Source: Cellvibrio zantedeschiae (lineage in GTDB: Bacteria; Pseudomonadota; Gammaproteobacteria; Pseudomonadales; Cellvibrionaceae). From it: a stretch of DNA of 64,000 nucleotides. The stretch is taken from contig NZ_BMYZ01000003.1 in the NCBI RefSeq assembly GCF_014652535.1, forward strand, positions 518,864-582,863, read 5' to 3'. The translations under genes were made by a program, and so were the position numbers. This document shows positions 26,858-35,403 of this stretch, one piece after another. Under the pieces are notes generated by a model that was given only the letters and a program-made list of their open reading frames with translations, had not been told where the DNA came from and did not search any database. Position 1 is the stretch's first letter. Each line of letters starts with the position of its first letter.

Positions 26858-27927
26858 TATAAAAACACCTTACTATTTGGAGACTTTATTATTTCTTTGT
26901 AAATATCGGCAATAATTTGCTGTTCGGATGTTGGTATAACATTATTCACTGCAACCTCGGCATAGAGTTTTCTTGCCAAAGATGGGCGGCGATAAACAGG
27001 AATGCCATGCATTTTTGCCCTTTTGATAATAAATTTCGCAAAAAATCCCCTACCTTTAGTTAGTACTATCGGTAAAGCCATAGTTTTTGATCTGTATTGG
27101 AGGGCAACTGCAACGTGCGTGGGATTTGTGATAATCACATCGGCATTTCTTATTTTTGATGCACCGCCAAGATTGCGTAACAATTCAACTAAATTTTTCT
27201 TCCTTTTATTTTTTAGCTCAGGATCCCCTTCTCTTTTACGATACTCATCTTTTATATCTCGAGTACTCATTCTCATTTTCTTAGCGAATTCTCTTTTGCT
27301 ATACCATAAATCAAAAATTGCAAAAAGAATAAATACAATAAGAATTGATACCGTCATTGCCACTAATGCCGTTTTCCAACTATTTAAAATGGCATACGGA
27401 GATAATGTTCCTGGATGCAGTATTTGAACTTTAAATTGGCGCCAAACGAAGAAAGTTGCTATTGCAAAGAAAATAACTTTCAAGACCAGTTTAAATAACT
27501 CAACAAGCCCTCTAATTGAAATAATTTTTTTGATCCCGTTTACAGGATTCAATTTTTCAAGATCAAATTTAAGCGGATATAAAGAAAATACTGAACCAAT
27601 ATGTAAAAGAGAAGATAAAACGGCTGCTAAAACACCTAACGCCATTATCGAACCAATAATTTCAAAAGCGTCGCCAGCAAAACTTTTTAGTTGCGCAATA
27701 ACTAATATCGGAGACTTAACTATTTCATTGGTGTTTTTTATCCAGCTTGTAGTTTGAATGCTCAATATATTGACTAGCTTCGGAATGGATATGCAAATAC
27801 CAAAACTCATTACGCATAAGCTACACGCTGAAACAAACTCGTGGCTTTTGCCAACTTGCCCCTTCTTTTTTGCTTCTTCGAGTTTATAAGGTGTTGCATC
27901 CTGTGATTTATCTGCCTGATTTTCCAT
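26857..27927 (-). CDS. flhB: Export switch protein FlhB
   Basis: A 356-residue inner-membrane protein with four membrane segments and a cytoplasmic domain carrying the autocleavage motif NPTH (residues 268-271) in VIITNPTHVAVALQYRSKTM. Cleavage there normally allows the switch from rod/hook to late substrates. The motif is intact although no filament substrate is encoded in the cluster, which hints at another class of late substrates or at simple retention. It is three bases downstream of fliR. Confidence 0.96.
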   Translation of the reverse strand: MENQADKSQDATPYKLEEAKKKGQVGKSHEFVSACSLCVMSFGICISIPKLVNILSIQTTSWIKNTNEIVKSPILVIAQLKSFAGDAFEIIGSIMALGVLAAVLSSLLHIGSVFSLYPLKFDLEKLNPVNGIKKIISIRGLVELFKLVLKVIFFAIATFFVWRQFKVQILHPGTLSPYAILNSWKTALVAMTVSILIVFILFAIFDLWYSKREFAKKMRMSTRDIKDEYRKREGDPELKNKRKKNLVELLRNLGGASKIRNADVIITNPTHVAVALQYRSKTMALPIVLTKGRGFFAKFIIKRAKMHGIPVYRRPSLARKLYAEVAVNNVIPTSEQQIIADIYKEIIKSPNSKVFL

Positions 27928-27930
27928 TTT

Positions 27931-28677
27931 TTAAGTGCGCACCACATTTATCCATGTTGATAAGCTATTCTTTAATAGAGCGTAAATAGTATCTGTTGAG
28001 TTCTCTAAAGTTATTCCGAGCAACAATAAACTTAAAAATATTTTTAATGGCATAGCAACAAAATATATTTGAGCTTGCGGTAAAGATTTAGATATAAAAG
28101 ATAATGCAATATCGAGTAACCACAGGGTGATAATTATTGGGCTTGCTACCACAAATCCCAATATAAAAATTTCAGAAATCGCATGAAAATAATTATCGTT
28201 TAATCCATAGCTTACACCTGGAGGTGCAACTCTAAACAACTCAGCAAAAGAATTTAAAAGATCGTAATCCAACCCCAAGGAAAAAAAACAAATAATCAAA
28301 ACTAGGGAAAAGAGAGTTCCTATTGGACTATTTGGTTGATAACTCGCAGGATCAAATGTAGAGGCGACTGCCAACCCGGTTTGAATATCTATTAACTGCC
28401 CCATCATGTGTACAGCTGCATTCGCAGCATGAAGACTCAACGATAAAATAATCCCTAAAAAAATTTCGCTTACTAACAAAGATACAGATAAAGTTGTTGG
28501 TATTAGCTTTAAATGTTGCTCTTCCAAACTCGCCACTATCACCGAAGAAAAAACTATCACCAGAACCAATCTGACGACGACGGGGATAAAGGCGAATGGA
28601 AAGGCAGGTGCGACCAGGATAATCGGAGATAATCTAAAAAAAACGTAGGTTGCTGCTGCAATATTGCTCGAGATCAC
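27931..28677 (-). CDS. fliR: Export gate protein FliR
   Basis: A 248-residue protein with about six membrane segments and the FliR blocks RLSPIILVAPAFPFAFIPVV, IDIQTGLAVASTFDPASYQP and LPQAQIYFVAMPLKIFLSLL. It starts with GTG overlapping the fliQ stop (TAGTG). With FliP and FliQ it forms the export channel entrance. Confidence 0.93.
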   Translation of the reverse strand: MISSNIAAATYVFFRLSPIILVAPAFPFAFIPVVVRLVLVIVFSSVIVASLEEQHLKLIPTTLSVSLLVSEIFLGIILSLSLHAANAAVHMMGQLIDIQTGLAVASTFDPASYQPNSPIGTLFSLVLIICFFSLGLDYDLLNSFAELFRVAPPGVSYGLNDNYFHAISEIFILGFVVASPIIITLWLLDIALSFISKSLPQAQIYFVAMPLKIFLSLLLLGITLENSTDTIYALLKNSLSTWINVVRT

Positions 28678-28937
28678 TATCCTGCTGCCTGTAAAATAGT
28701 GTTCTTCGCATATTCAGCCAAGGTGGAGAGCATCCAGCCGCCAAAAAACATAACCACCATTACCCCAGCTATTATTTTGGGGACAAAAGTTAATGTCATT
28801 TCCTGGATTTGAGTAGCAACTTGGATGATGCTAACGATCAGACCAACGACTAAACACGCAATCAAAAATGGAGCTGCAATTTTGGCAGCAGTCGTTAGCA
28901 TTTGTTGGGTGAGATTAAGTGCGAATTCCTGTTCCAT
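28677..28937 (-). CDS. fliQ: Export gate protein FliQ, first gene of the cluster
   Basis: An 86-residue protein with two membrane helices and the FliQ pattern (APFLIACLVVGLIVSIIQVA, TQIQEMTLTFVPKII). It is the first gene of the minus-strand operon, so the main promoter should lie in the AT-rich stretch upstream of 28937. In ordinary flagellar operons fliQ follows fliP; here the pair is split to the two ends of the cluster. The ribosome-binding site is weak. Confidence 0.95.
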   Translation of the reverse strand: MEQEFALNLTQQMLTTAAKIAAPFLIACLVVGLIVSIIQVATQIQEMTLTFVPKIIAGVMVVMFFGGWMLSTLAEYAKNTILQAAG

Positions 28938-30006
28938 GATAAAAAATCCAAAGCTGCAAATTAAGCTATATCTTCCTCTTTTTATTATTTAAATGTAACT
29001 TCTAGCGCCAATATATTCAAAAAAAATATACACAATGCTAAAATTTATTTTTTTTTAAAAAATTAAATATAAGAGTCGTTTAAATATTGCGAACTAAGTC
29101 ACGCTTTAATGAAATTCTAATTACCCAATTTTATTGCGTGTTTATTGGTGGTTATTTTTTAAAATATAAATGTTGACCTAGCGGTTTAAAAAGTTGTAGT
29201 TACCTAGACGTTCATAGAATATAAGAAATAAATTTTACGGGGTAATGAAGTATTACAGTCAATGATGGGATGAGAGAAGAGTTTCTGAAATCCAATATTT
29301 ATCGCATCTGTGGTCTCATTCGTCTAATGCTGTGTTAGCTTTCTTTTAATATATACTTATAGTGAGTATCCAGAAGTCATCAAGGATATAAGATGCGCTG
29401 CTATAAAGTAGGTTGACGCAACAAGAATCGTTTGACTACGTCTAATTACTGTTGTTTATGTTTGTAATTGTTGAATGTCACCGGATCATCAACTTAGGCG
29501 AAATTTGGTAAAGACACAGCTTTTGATCTTGGATGATTTGGGTATGGGCGAAATATATAATAATTTAGCCCCAATCGTTTTGGATATTATTGATCAGGAA
29601 TCACAGAATGGTGAGTTTATGAGAAAAACGCGTAAATGAACTTGATAGGAAGCTATACGAGCCTAAGTGGTGGCTAATAATGTACGCACTGGATCAACCA
29701 TATACCACGAATGGATAAGATGGCTGCGATTTAGTGGATGCGTAGGATGCGGTTTTATAGGTAATTACATTTACTCGTTGTCCCGTATATAAGATCCACA
29801 TTTCTTAATGTGTCGCTTACCTTAGCTGTTCCAAGCAATTTTGTTTTACTATCGTTATTAAACTAATCCTGTGTGTATTTATGGTTTTGATTCAGTCCGC
29901 GAGTTATTTTGCACTAGAACTTTTGGGGAAAATAAGATTTCCTTGCTAGATGCGATCTCGCAGAAGTTTGACCTATCTTACTTTATCTGAAAAAAAATTT
30001 TAATCG
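28938..30006. other. AT-rich gene-poor gap between the flagellar-type cluster and yicC
   Basis: About 1.07 kb without an intact gene, with long A/T tracts near 29030-29090. It should contain the promoter of the fliQ-headed operon, but no convincing -35/-10 pair could be chosen in such AT-rich sequence. A short plus-strand frame (29475-29639) resembles part of an IS21 IstB and is listed separately; the remainder may be decayed mobile DNA. Confidence 0.6.
29475..29639 (+). pseudogene. Remnant of an IS21-family istB ATPase gene
   Basis: A 54-codon frame encodes HQLRRNLVKTQLLILDDLGM followed by APIVLDIIDQESQNGE. This aligns with the IstB stretch around the Walker B motif (usually LLRxLAKTDLLILDDxGL, then DLLEIIEDRY). 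Walker A and the rest of IstB are missing and no IS ends are visible, so it is a decayed fragment. It suggests past transposition at the border of the flagellar-type cluster. Confidence 0.5.
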
Positions 30007-30876
30007 TTACTCAATATTCTGCACCTGTTCACGCATTTGTTCGATTAACACTTTTAGCTCTACGGCGGCCTGAGTGGTATCGCTTACGATACTTTTGGAG
30101 GAGAGGGTATTGGCTTCGCGGTTCAGCTCTTGCATCAGGAAGTCCAAACGGCGGCCAAGGGAATCGGTTTGTTTCAGGCTGCGTTTTACTTCAATTACGT
30201 GAGTGTCGAGGCGATCCAATTCCTCATCTACATCTGCTTTTTGTGCAAGCAAAACTATTTCCTGCTCCAAACGCTCCGGGTCTAAATCAACTTGCAAGGC
30301 AGCGAGTTTGGTTTGCAGTTTTTCGCGCTGGGCAGCGAGGATTTCTGGCATACGCGCGCGGACTTTTATCACTTGCGCGGAAACCGAATCGAGCCTTTGC
30401 AAAATAAGTTGTTCCAGCTCATTACCTTCGCGCGTACGATGTTCAATTAACCCTTCCAACGCCGAATCAAATAGCTTAAGAACTGCCGCTTGCATGGCTT
30501 CACGGTCAAGCTCCTGCTTTTGGATTACACCGGGGTATTTGAGGATGTCCAGCGCGTTTACAGGTGCGGCAGCTGCGCCCAATAGATTATTGATTTGCTG
30601 GGCCGCTTTGGTTAATTGTGCGACGCGGCTGATATTAATCCCCAGATCAGCTTCGCCTTCTTGCTCCCAATGAATGCTTAGACTGGCTTCCACTTTACCG
30701 CGCTGTAAGGATTTGCGCATGGCGTCGCGCAGGTTGGGTTCAATTTCACGAAAATCTTCTGGCAGGCGGAAACTAGGCTCCAAATAACGATGGTTAACAC
30801 TGCGAATTTCCCAAACGGCCGTTCCCCAAGGGAGCTTCGCTTCACGGCGCGCGAAGCCGGTCATACTGCGTGGCAT
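30007..30876 (-). CDS. yicC: YicC family endoribonuclease-like protein
   Basis: A 289-residue protein with the YicC N-terminal signature MPRSMTGFARRE, EIRSVNHRYLEPSFRLPEDF and the C-terminal LDFLMQELNREANTLSSKS. E. coli YicC has been described as an endoribonuclease. The open frame extends upstream to 30981, but the ATG at 30876 has a good ribosome-binding site (AAGGAA) and gives the family-typical start. It is divergent from rph, as in Pseudomonas. There gmk follows downstream; here the flagellar-type cluster does. Confidence 0.93.
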   Translation of the reverse strand: MPRSMTGFARREAKLPWGTAVWEIRSVNHRYLEPSFRLPEDFREIEPNLRDAMRKSLQRGKVEASLSIHWEQEGEADLGINISRVAQLTKAAQQINNLLGAAAAPVNALDILKYPGVIQKQELDREAMQAAVLKLFDSALEGLIEHRTREGNELEQLILQRLDSVSAQVIKVRARMPEILAAQREKLQTKLAALQVDLDPERLEQEIVLLAQKADVDEELDRLDTHVIEVKRSLKQTDSLGRRLDFLMQELNREANTLSSKSIVSDTTQAAVELKVLIEQMREQVQNIE

Positions 30877-31020
30877 AGAGTGTTCCTTTTGTTTGCGGTG
30901 GCTTGGTGACTTGAGGTTGCTAGAACTGGTAAAGTTCGGCCCATTTTGTCGACACAAGCAAAATTTGGTGGATGGTAACACACCTTCCTCATATCACATT
31001 CAGAAGTAAGGAATTAGAGC

Positions 31021-31743
31021 ATGCAACGCCCAAGCGGGAGAAATCCTGACCAACTGCGCAATATTCGTATCACTCGCCGCTATACCAAACATGCCGAAGG
31101 CTCGGTGCTGGTTGAGTTTGGTGACACCAAAGTTATTTGTACGGCCAGCGTGGTGAATAATGTACCGAGTTTTCTGCGCGGCCAAGGGCAGGGCTGGCTC
31201 ACGGCAGAATACGGCATGTTGCCGCGCTCTACAGGAACGCGTATGGATCGTGAAGCAGCGCGCGGCAAACAACAGGGTCGCACGGTGGAAATCCAACGTT
31301 TGATTGGTCGTTCATTACGCGCAGCAGTGGATTTAACAGCTCTCGGCGAAAACACTATTAATATCGATTGCGATGTAATCCAGGCCGACGGCGGCACACG
31401 CACCGCGTCCATCACTGGTGCCTGGGTTGCGCTTGCCGATGCCATCGCGCATTTAAAAGCAGCTGGAAAAGTCACTGGGGAGCCACTGAAGCGTGCGATT
31501 GCATCAGTGTCGGTAGGAATTTATCAAGGTGTGCCTGTATTGGATTTGGATTACCCCGAAGACTCAGCAGCTGACACCGACATGAACGTGGTGATGGGCA
31601 ACGACGGCGGGATTATTGAAATTCAAGGAACAGCAGAAGCCGAGCCGTTCACTGAAGAAGAGTTTGCAGCCATGTTGAAATTGGCCAAGCAGGGAATTGC
31701 AGAATTGCATCGTTTGCAGCAGGAAGCTTTGGCAATGAATTAA
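31021..31743 (+). CDS. rph: Ribonuclease PH
   Basis: A 240-residue phosphorolytic 3'-5' exoribonuclease that trims tRNA precursors. The start [20 protein letters not shown], the phosphate-site Arg region ([20 protein letters not shown]) and the [13 protein letters not shown] block are all typical, and length is standard. The ATG lies in the 144-base divergent interval shared with yicC. A clear terminator follows. Confidence 0.96.
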   Translation: MQRPSGRNPDQLRNIRITRRYTKHAEGSVLVEFGDTKVICTASVVNNVPSFLRGQGQGWLTAEYGMLPRSTGTRMDREAARGKQQGRTVEIQRLIGRSLRAAVDLTALGENTINIDCDVIQADGGTRTASITGAWVALADAIAHLKAAGKVTGEPLKRAIASVSVGIYQGVPVLDLDYPEDSAADTDMNVVMGNDGGIIEIQGTAEAEPFTEEEFAAMLKLAKQGIAELHRLQQEALAMN

Positions 31744-31754
31744 GCTATTAAAAA

Positions 31755-31803
31755 GATCCCGCGTTAATTTGACTAGGCAGTTAAAATAACGCGGGATTTT
31801 TTT
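31755..31803. terminator. Terminator after rph, between convergent genes
   Basis: Arms GATCCCGCGTTA and TAACGCGGGATT with a 20-base loop and T-run, plus an A-run on the other side. It probably ends rph and the convergent small secreted-protein gene. Confidence 0.85.
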
Positions 31804-31805
31804 AT

Positions 31806-32090
31806 TTAATTCGGAAGTGTTCGCCAATAAAATCGGGGCGACTTTGTTTTATCTGCATTTTTATCTTCCATGCATTCCTGCACAATCTTTGGCTCAAGAT
31901 CAACCATGGTTGTTTTATGAGTAACCGGATCTGTTACTGCTTGTTGAACTGAATGTTTCGCACCGACTTCATAAACAATATCACCGTAAATACAGCCTTC
32001 TATTTTCTGTGACCTTTTTGCGGGGACTTCCTGCGCGAAGGTGAACTGGGTTAACCCAACCAAAAGACTTATGAATGCAATTTTGTTCAT
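31806..32090 (-). CDS. Small secreted protein of unknown function
   Basis: A 94-residue protein with a signal peptide (MNKIAFISLLVGLTQFTFA|Q). The mature part has two cysteines in a pattern GCIYGDIVYEVGAKHS ... CMEDK that faintly resembles short DUF1496-type periplasmic proteins, but this is not a firm match. It lies 11 bases after the membrane-bound XRE regulator gene and is most likely co-transcribed with it; a functional link between the two is possible. Confidence 0.7.
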   Translation of the reverse strand: MNKIAFISLLVGLTQFTFAQEVPAKRSQKIEGCIYGDIVYEVGAKHSVQQAVTDPVTHKTTMVDLEPKIVQECMEDKNADKTKSPRFYWRTLPN

Positions 32091-32101
32091 GTTTAGATCC
32101 T

Positions 32102-32839
32102 TTAAATCTTGCGTAAACGGAATTCAACGAAGAAGCCGAAGATCCCCGCGAAAGTTAGAACACTACCTAACAATGTTAGATGGCGGTTGTTTGGAGATTG
32201 AACCACGACCGTATCAGTCAACCTATAAGTCCGCGAACCTCCCTCTACGGGCGCCACAAACCTTTGCCCTTGGTAACGATCTGTCAATTGATAGCTGGGT
32301 CTACTGCGCTCATTTTCAAAGTCTGATAGTAGCTTGGCCGCTTCATCATAAGATATAAGTTTTGCATTTACCTTTCTATCCAAACTATTCCTAAATGTAA
32401 AGCTATCTAAAATATCTGCCGACTCGTTGGGCAACACCACCCCCGGAGAAACATAATTGTATCGCACGGAGGAAAAAAGCAGGTTTTTTTCTCCCGCCAC
32501 AATCAAAGTCAATCCAATCACACATGCTGCGGCTGATCCATAGAGCCATTTTTTAATATTGTGAATTTTATAAGCAACGCCAGCATTCAAATAGTTAGCT
32601 ACATCCGGAATCTGCCGCAATTGGCGATGAATAATTTTTTCATCAATGCCGTCAAGAAAACTGCCCACATCAATCGCAAAAGCCTTGAGGATTGCCTGAA
32701 AAATATCTGCCGAAGGAATGGATTTATCATTTTCTAATTTAGATAAATAGGATTGTTCAATGCCAATCGCTTCAGCCAATTGTGGTTGAGTTAGATTTTT
32801 ATCGGTACGCAGCTGCTTAATTTTTTCGCCAATGTTCAT
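32102..32839 (-). CDS. Membrane-anchored XRE-family transcriptional regulator
   Basis: A 245-residue protein with an N-terminal helix-turn-helix (IGEKIKQLRTDKNLTQPQLA, IGIEQSYLSKLENDKSIPSA), a first membrane segment (WLYGSAAACVIGLTLIVAG) near residue 100, an extracytoplasmic region of about 100 residues and a second C-terminal membrane segment (LTLLGSVLTFAGIFGFFVEF). Such a layout suggests a one-component sensor that binds DNA from the membrane. AAGGA precedes the ATG. The downstream gene encodes a small secreted protein. Ligand and targets are unknown. Confidence 0.82.
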   Translation of the reverse strand: MNIGEKIKQLRTDKNLTQPQLAEAIGIEQSYLSKLENDKSIPSADIFQAILKAFAIDVGSFLDGIDEKIIHRQLRQIPDVANYLNAGVAYKIHNIKKWLYGSAAACVIGLTLIVAGEKNLLFSSVRYNYVSPGVVLPNESADILDSFTFRNSLDRKVNAKLISYDEAAKLLSDFENERSRPSYQLTDRYQGQRFVAPVEGGSRTYRLTDTVVVQSPNNRHLTLLGSVLTFAGIFGFFVEFRLRKI

Positions 32840-32975
32840 AGAGTGTCCTTGTTGTGCGGTGTGAAAATTGTGTTACCGCAATTTATTCTTGGAGATTCCT
32901 GTAAAACTTGGAAGATGAATATTGGTGAATACCGAGAGATATTGTCTTTATTTACCAATATTCATCGTCAAAAAT

Positions 32976-33006
32976 AAAAAACCCGCCAAGCGGCGGGTTA
33001 AAAAAA
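32976..33006. terminator. Terminator downstream of the Crc-like gene
   Basis: Stem ACCCGCC / GGCGGGT with AAGC loop, A-run and on the other strand T-run; it lies just after the minus-strand crc-like stop. Confidence 0.85.
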
Positions 33007-33016
33007 CTGAGAAAGA

Positions 33017-33793
33017 CTAAGGCTGCAATTCAATATCGTAATCAATAATCACCGGCATATGACTGGAGAACTGCTGGGTTTTATAAATTGCCGCATATTC
33101 TACTTTAGGGCCAATGCTGTTGGAGACAACCTGGAAGTCTGTGCGCCAACCATCGCCATCGCCTTTTGTACCTTTTGGCCACCAGCTGTATTCGTCGCTA
33201 TCTTTGTTAACACGACGGAATGCATCGACATAACCCAATTGGTTGTAAAGTTGGCTCAACCATTGGCGCTCATGAGGCAAGAAACCGGAATTGTGTTGGT
33301 TTTCGGCAGAATTGCTAACATCGCGCGGCGTATGGGCCATGGCCCAGTTGCCACAAAAAATATATTCGCGACGCTTGCGGGTAATTTTGTCGAGGTGCGC
33401 TTGGAAATCGTCAAAGAATTTGATTTTGACTTCTTGTGATTCCAGCTCAGATGTTGCGCTAGGGGCGAGCAGTGAACCTACGCTCAATTGCTCGTAGTCA
33501 ACTTGCAAGTAGCGGCCTTCCATATCCACGCCTGAGGCAAAACCCAATCCGTAAATCAATGCTTTAGGCTGGAAGCGGGTATAAATGGCTACGCCATTGT
33601 AGTTTTTGGTTCCGGAATCAAAAAAGTAGGCAAAGTAACCTTCGAGTTGGTACTCAGGCTTTTCCATGTCGCGCTCACGTGCGCGAAGGTCTTGCAAGCA
33701 GATTAAATCTGCATCTTGGTTTGCCAGCCAGTCATAAAGACCGCGCTGCGCCGACTGAACTATCCCATCGACGCTAAGACTTATAACTCTCAT
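33017..33793 (-). CDS. crc: Crc-like protein of the exonuclease III fold
   Basis: A 258-residue protein of the ExoIII/APE phosphohydrolase fold that matches Pseudomonas Crc in length and many blocks (RGLYDWLANQDADLICLQD, RFQPKALIYGLGFASGVD, RKRREYIFCGNWAMAH, SSHMPVIIDYDIEL). Crc works with Hfq in catabolite repression of translation and has lost nuclease activity. Here the catalytic Glu of ExoIII (LQE) is Asp, the GDxN motif reads GNWA and the SDH motif reads SSH, so a DNA-repair activity is unlikely. Its place between pyrE and rph is that of Pseudomonas crc. AAGGGG precedes the ATG. Confidence 0.85.
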   Translation of the reverse strand: MRVISLSVDGIVQSAQRGLYDWLANQDADLICLQDLRARERDMEKPEYQLEGYFAYFFDSGTKNYNGVAIYTRFQPKALIYGLGFASGVDMEGRYLQVDYEQLSVGSLLAPSATSELESQEVKIKFFDDFQAHLDKITRKRREYIFCGNWAMAHTPRDVSNSAENQHNSGFLPHERQWLSQLYNQLGYVDAFRRVNKDSDEYSWWPKGTKGDGDGWRTDFQVVSNSIGPKVEYAAIYKTQQFSSHMPVIIDYDIELQP

Positions 33794-34034
33794 GTTAGCC
33801 CCTTGATTACGGACTGTGTATGATACCCAAGGTTTATCACAATGTGTTACCTATGTTTCGGATTGTTACAATTTTTAAAGGTTTATGGGGAATTGTAAGT
33901 AGGAAAACTACTGATAACCAAAAGACAATTGAGTTCAGTACCCATGCCCATAAAATCTTATTCTTGGGTCTGCCGACCTTAGCTTCTTAAAATACTTAGC
34001 TTTCTTAAAACTAGTTCATAAATAGGAAATTTGC

Positions 34035-34679
34035 ATGCAAAAATACCAGCACGACTTTATCCAGCTGGCGATTAAACACCAAGCCCTTTGCTTTGGTGAG
34101 TTCACCCTTAAGTCTGGCCGTACCAGCCCCTATTTTTTTAACGCTGGCCGCTTTCAAACCGGCAGTGCCCTGGCCGAATTAGGCCGCTATTACGCTGCCG
34201 CTATCAAGGACGCCAATATCGACTTTGACATTGTTTTTGGCCCCGCCTACAAAGGTATTCCCTTAGCTGCAACTACAGCGATTGCGCTTTCAGACCATCA
34301 TCAACAAGATCTGCCCTACTGCTACAACCGTAAAGAAGCGAAAGACCACGGCGAAGGCGGCACATTGGTTGGCGCACCGCTGGTAGGAAAAGTCCTCATT
34401 GTTGATGATGTCATTACCGCCGGAACCGCAGTGCGCGAAGTTATGTCTATTATTAAATCAGCAGGCGCCTCGCCCGCTGCGGTCTTGATTGGACTCAATC
34501 GCCAGGAAAGAGGTCAGGGCGAATTGTCGGCCATTCAAGAGGTTGAACAATCTTTCGGCATTCCGGTGGTGAGTATTATTAATTTAAACCACATAATCCA
34601 TTATCTTGAAGGTCAGGCCAACCAGCAGGATATGGTTAGTAAAATTAAAGCTTACCGCTCAACCTATGGTGTAGAGTAA
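34035..34679 (+). CDS. pyrE: Orotate phosphoribosyltransferase
   Basis: A 214-residue enzyme forming OMP from orotate and PRPP in pyrimidine synthesis. [20 protein letters not shown] near the N-terminus and the PRPP-binding motif [16 protein letters not shown] are intact, and [15 protein letters not shown] is typical. AGGAAA provides a ribosome-binding site. It is divergent from the crc-like gene as in Pseudomonas. Confidence 0.97.
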   Translation: MQKYQHDFIQLAIKHQALCFGEFTLKSGRTSPYFFNAGRFQTGSALAELGRYYAAAIKDANIDFDIVFGPAYKGIPLAATTAIALSDHHQQDLPYCYNRKEAKDHGEGGTLVGAPLVGKVLIVDDVITAGTAVREVMSIIKSAGASPAAVLIGLNRQERGQGELSAIQEVEQSFGIPVVSIINLNHIIHYLEGQANQQDMVSKIKAYRSTYGVE

Positions 34680-34745
34680 GCTAAGGTTCAGGTATGGCAT
34701 ATTATTGTTGTACCTGATGTGTAATCTTTGGAACTTTCGGTAGCT

Positions 34746-35372
34746 ATGAAACAACGATTCCAATTCATCACAAAGCTTTTCGTGATAGGCGGCTTTTTTA
34801 TTGTCGCGAGTGTAAACACATTAGCGCAAGATAAGAAAGTTTTCTTCCGCTATACCACCAGCGATGGCCGTAAAATAGTTTCGCAAACTATACCACCACA
34901 ATATGTTCGCAACGGTTATGAAATGTTAACCATTGGCGGCGAAATATTAAAAGTGGTTCCGCCTTCACCGCCAGAAGCTGATGCTGAACGTTTGGCAAAA
35001 GAGCGCAAGCTGGCCAAGGAGCAAGCACGTACAGATTTGGAATTGCGCCAAACCTACAGCTCCGTTAAAGATATTGATTCGGCCAAAGCGCGCAACTTGC
35101 AAGAGCTCGTTAATACCATCAGCATTTTGCAGGCAAATCTTTCCAGTATTAAAACGCAATTAAAAGCCCAGGAAGAACATGCTGCCGCCATTGAGCGCAA
35201 TGGAAAAACTGTGTCTGAAGATATTTTGAAAAATATTTCTACTTTGCGCGCAGAAGAAAAAGATCTTAACAATCAAATTAAACAGCGCCAAGCCGAGTAC
35301 GACGGTGCTGCAGCAAAATACGAAAAAGATAAAGCGCGTTTTATTGAAATTTTCGGACAACCCAAACAATAA
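34746..35372 (+). CDS. Secreted DUF4124-like coiled-coil protein
   Basis: A 208-residue exported protein: signal peptide to NTLA|QDK, then a small domain beginning VFFRYTTSDGRKIVSQTIPP that resembles the DUF4124 motif (YRYTDxxGxxxxxxxxP), then a long coiled coil rich in Lys, Glu and Gln to the C-terminus. The ATG at 34746 is chosen over a TTG at 34728 because the signal peptide begins there. It probably sits in the periplasm; function is unknown. Confidence 0.75.
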   Translation: MKQRFQFITKLFVIGGFFIVASVNTLAQDKKVFFRYTTSDGRKIVSQTIPPQYVRNGYEMLTIGGEILKVVPPSPPEADAERLAKERKLAKEQARTDLELRQTYSSVKDIDSAKARNLQELVNTISILQANLSSIKTQLKAQEEHAAAIERNGKTVSEDILKNISTLRAEEKDLNNQIKQRQAEYDGAAAKYEKDKARFIEIFGQPKQ

Positions 35373-35393
35373 CCGGCTATGCCGGTTTTTTTA
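35370..35393. terminator. Terminator between the DUF4124-like gene and slmA
   Basis: Stem AACCGGC / GCCGGTT with TAT loop and seven T; sits between two convergent genes. Confidence 0.8.
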
Positions 35394-35403
35394 CGTCTTG
35401 TTT

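Noticed and set aside
8444-28937. Interpretation as an injectisome (non-flagellar type III system)
   Set aside because: Hook, hook cap, rod, P-ring and L-ring genes are present and no secretin, needle or SctD gene is seen, so the cluster is flagellar in type despite its injectisome-like FliM position.
28994-29015. Possible sigma-54 promoter upstream of fliQ (reverse strand TTGGCGC ... TTACA)
   Set aside because: The -24 GG is present at roughly the right distance, but the -12 GC is TA and the -24 element reads GGCGC instead of GGCAC; in AT-rich DNA this is within chance.
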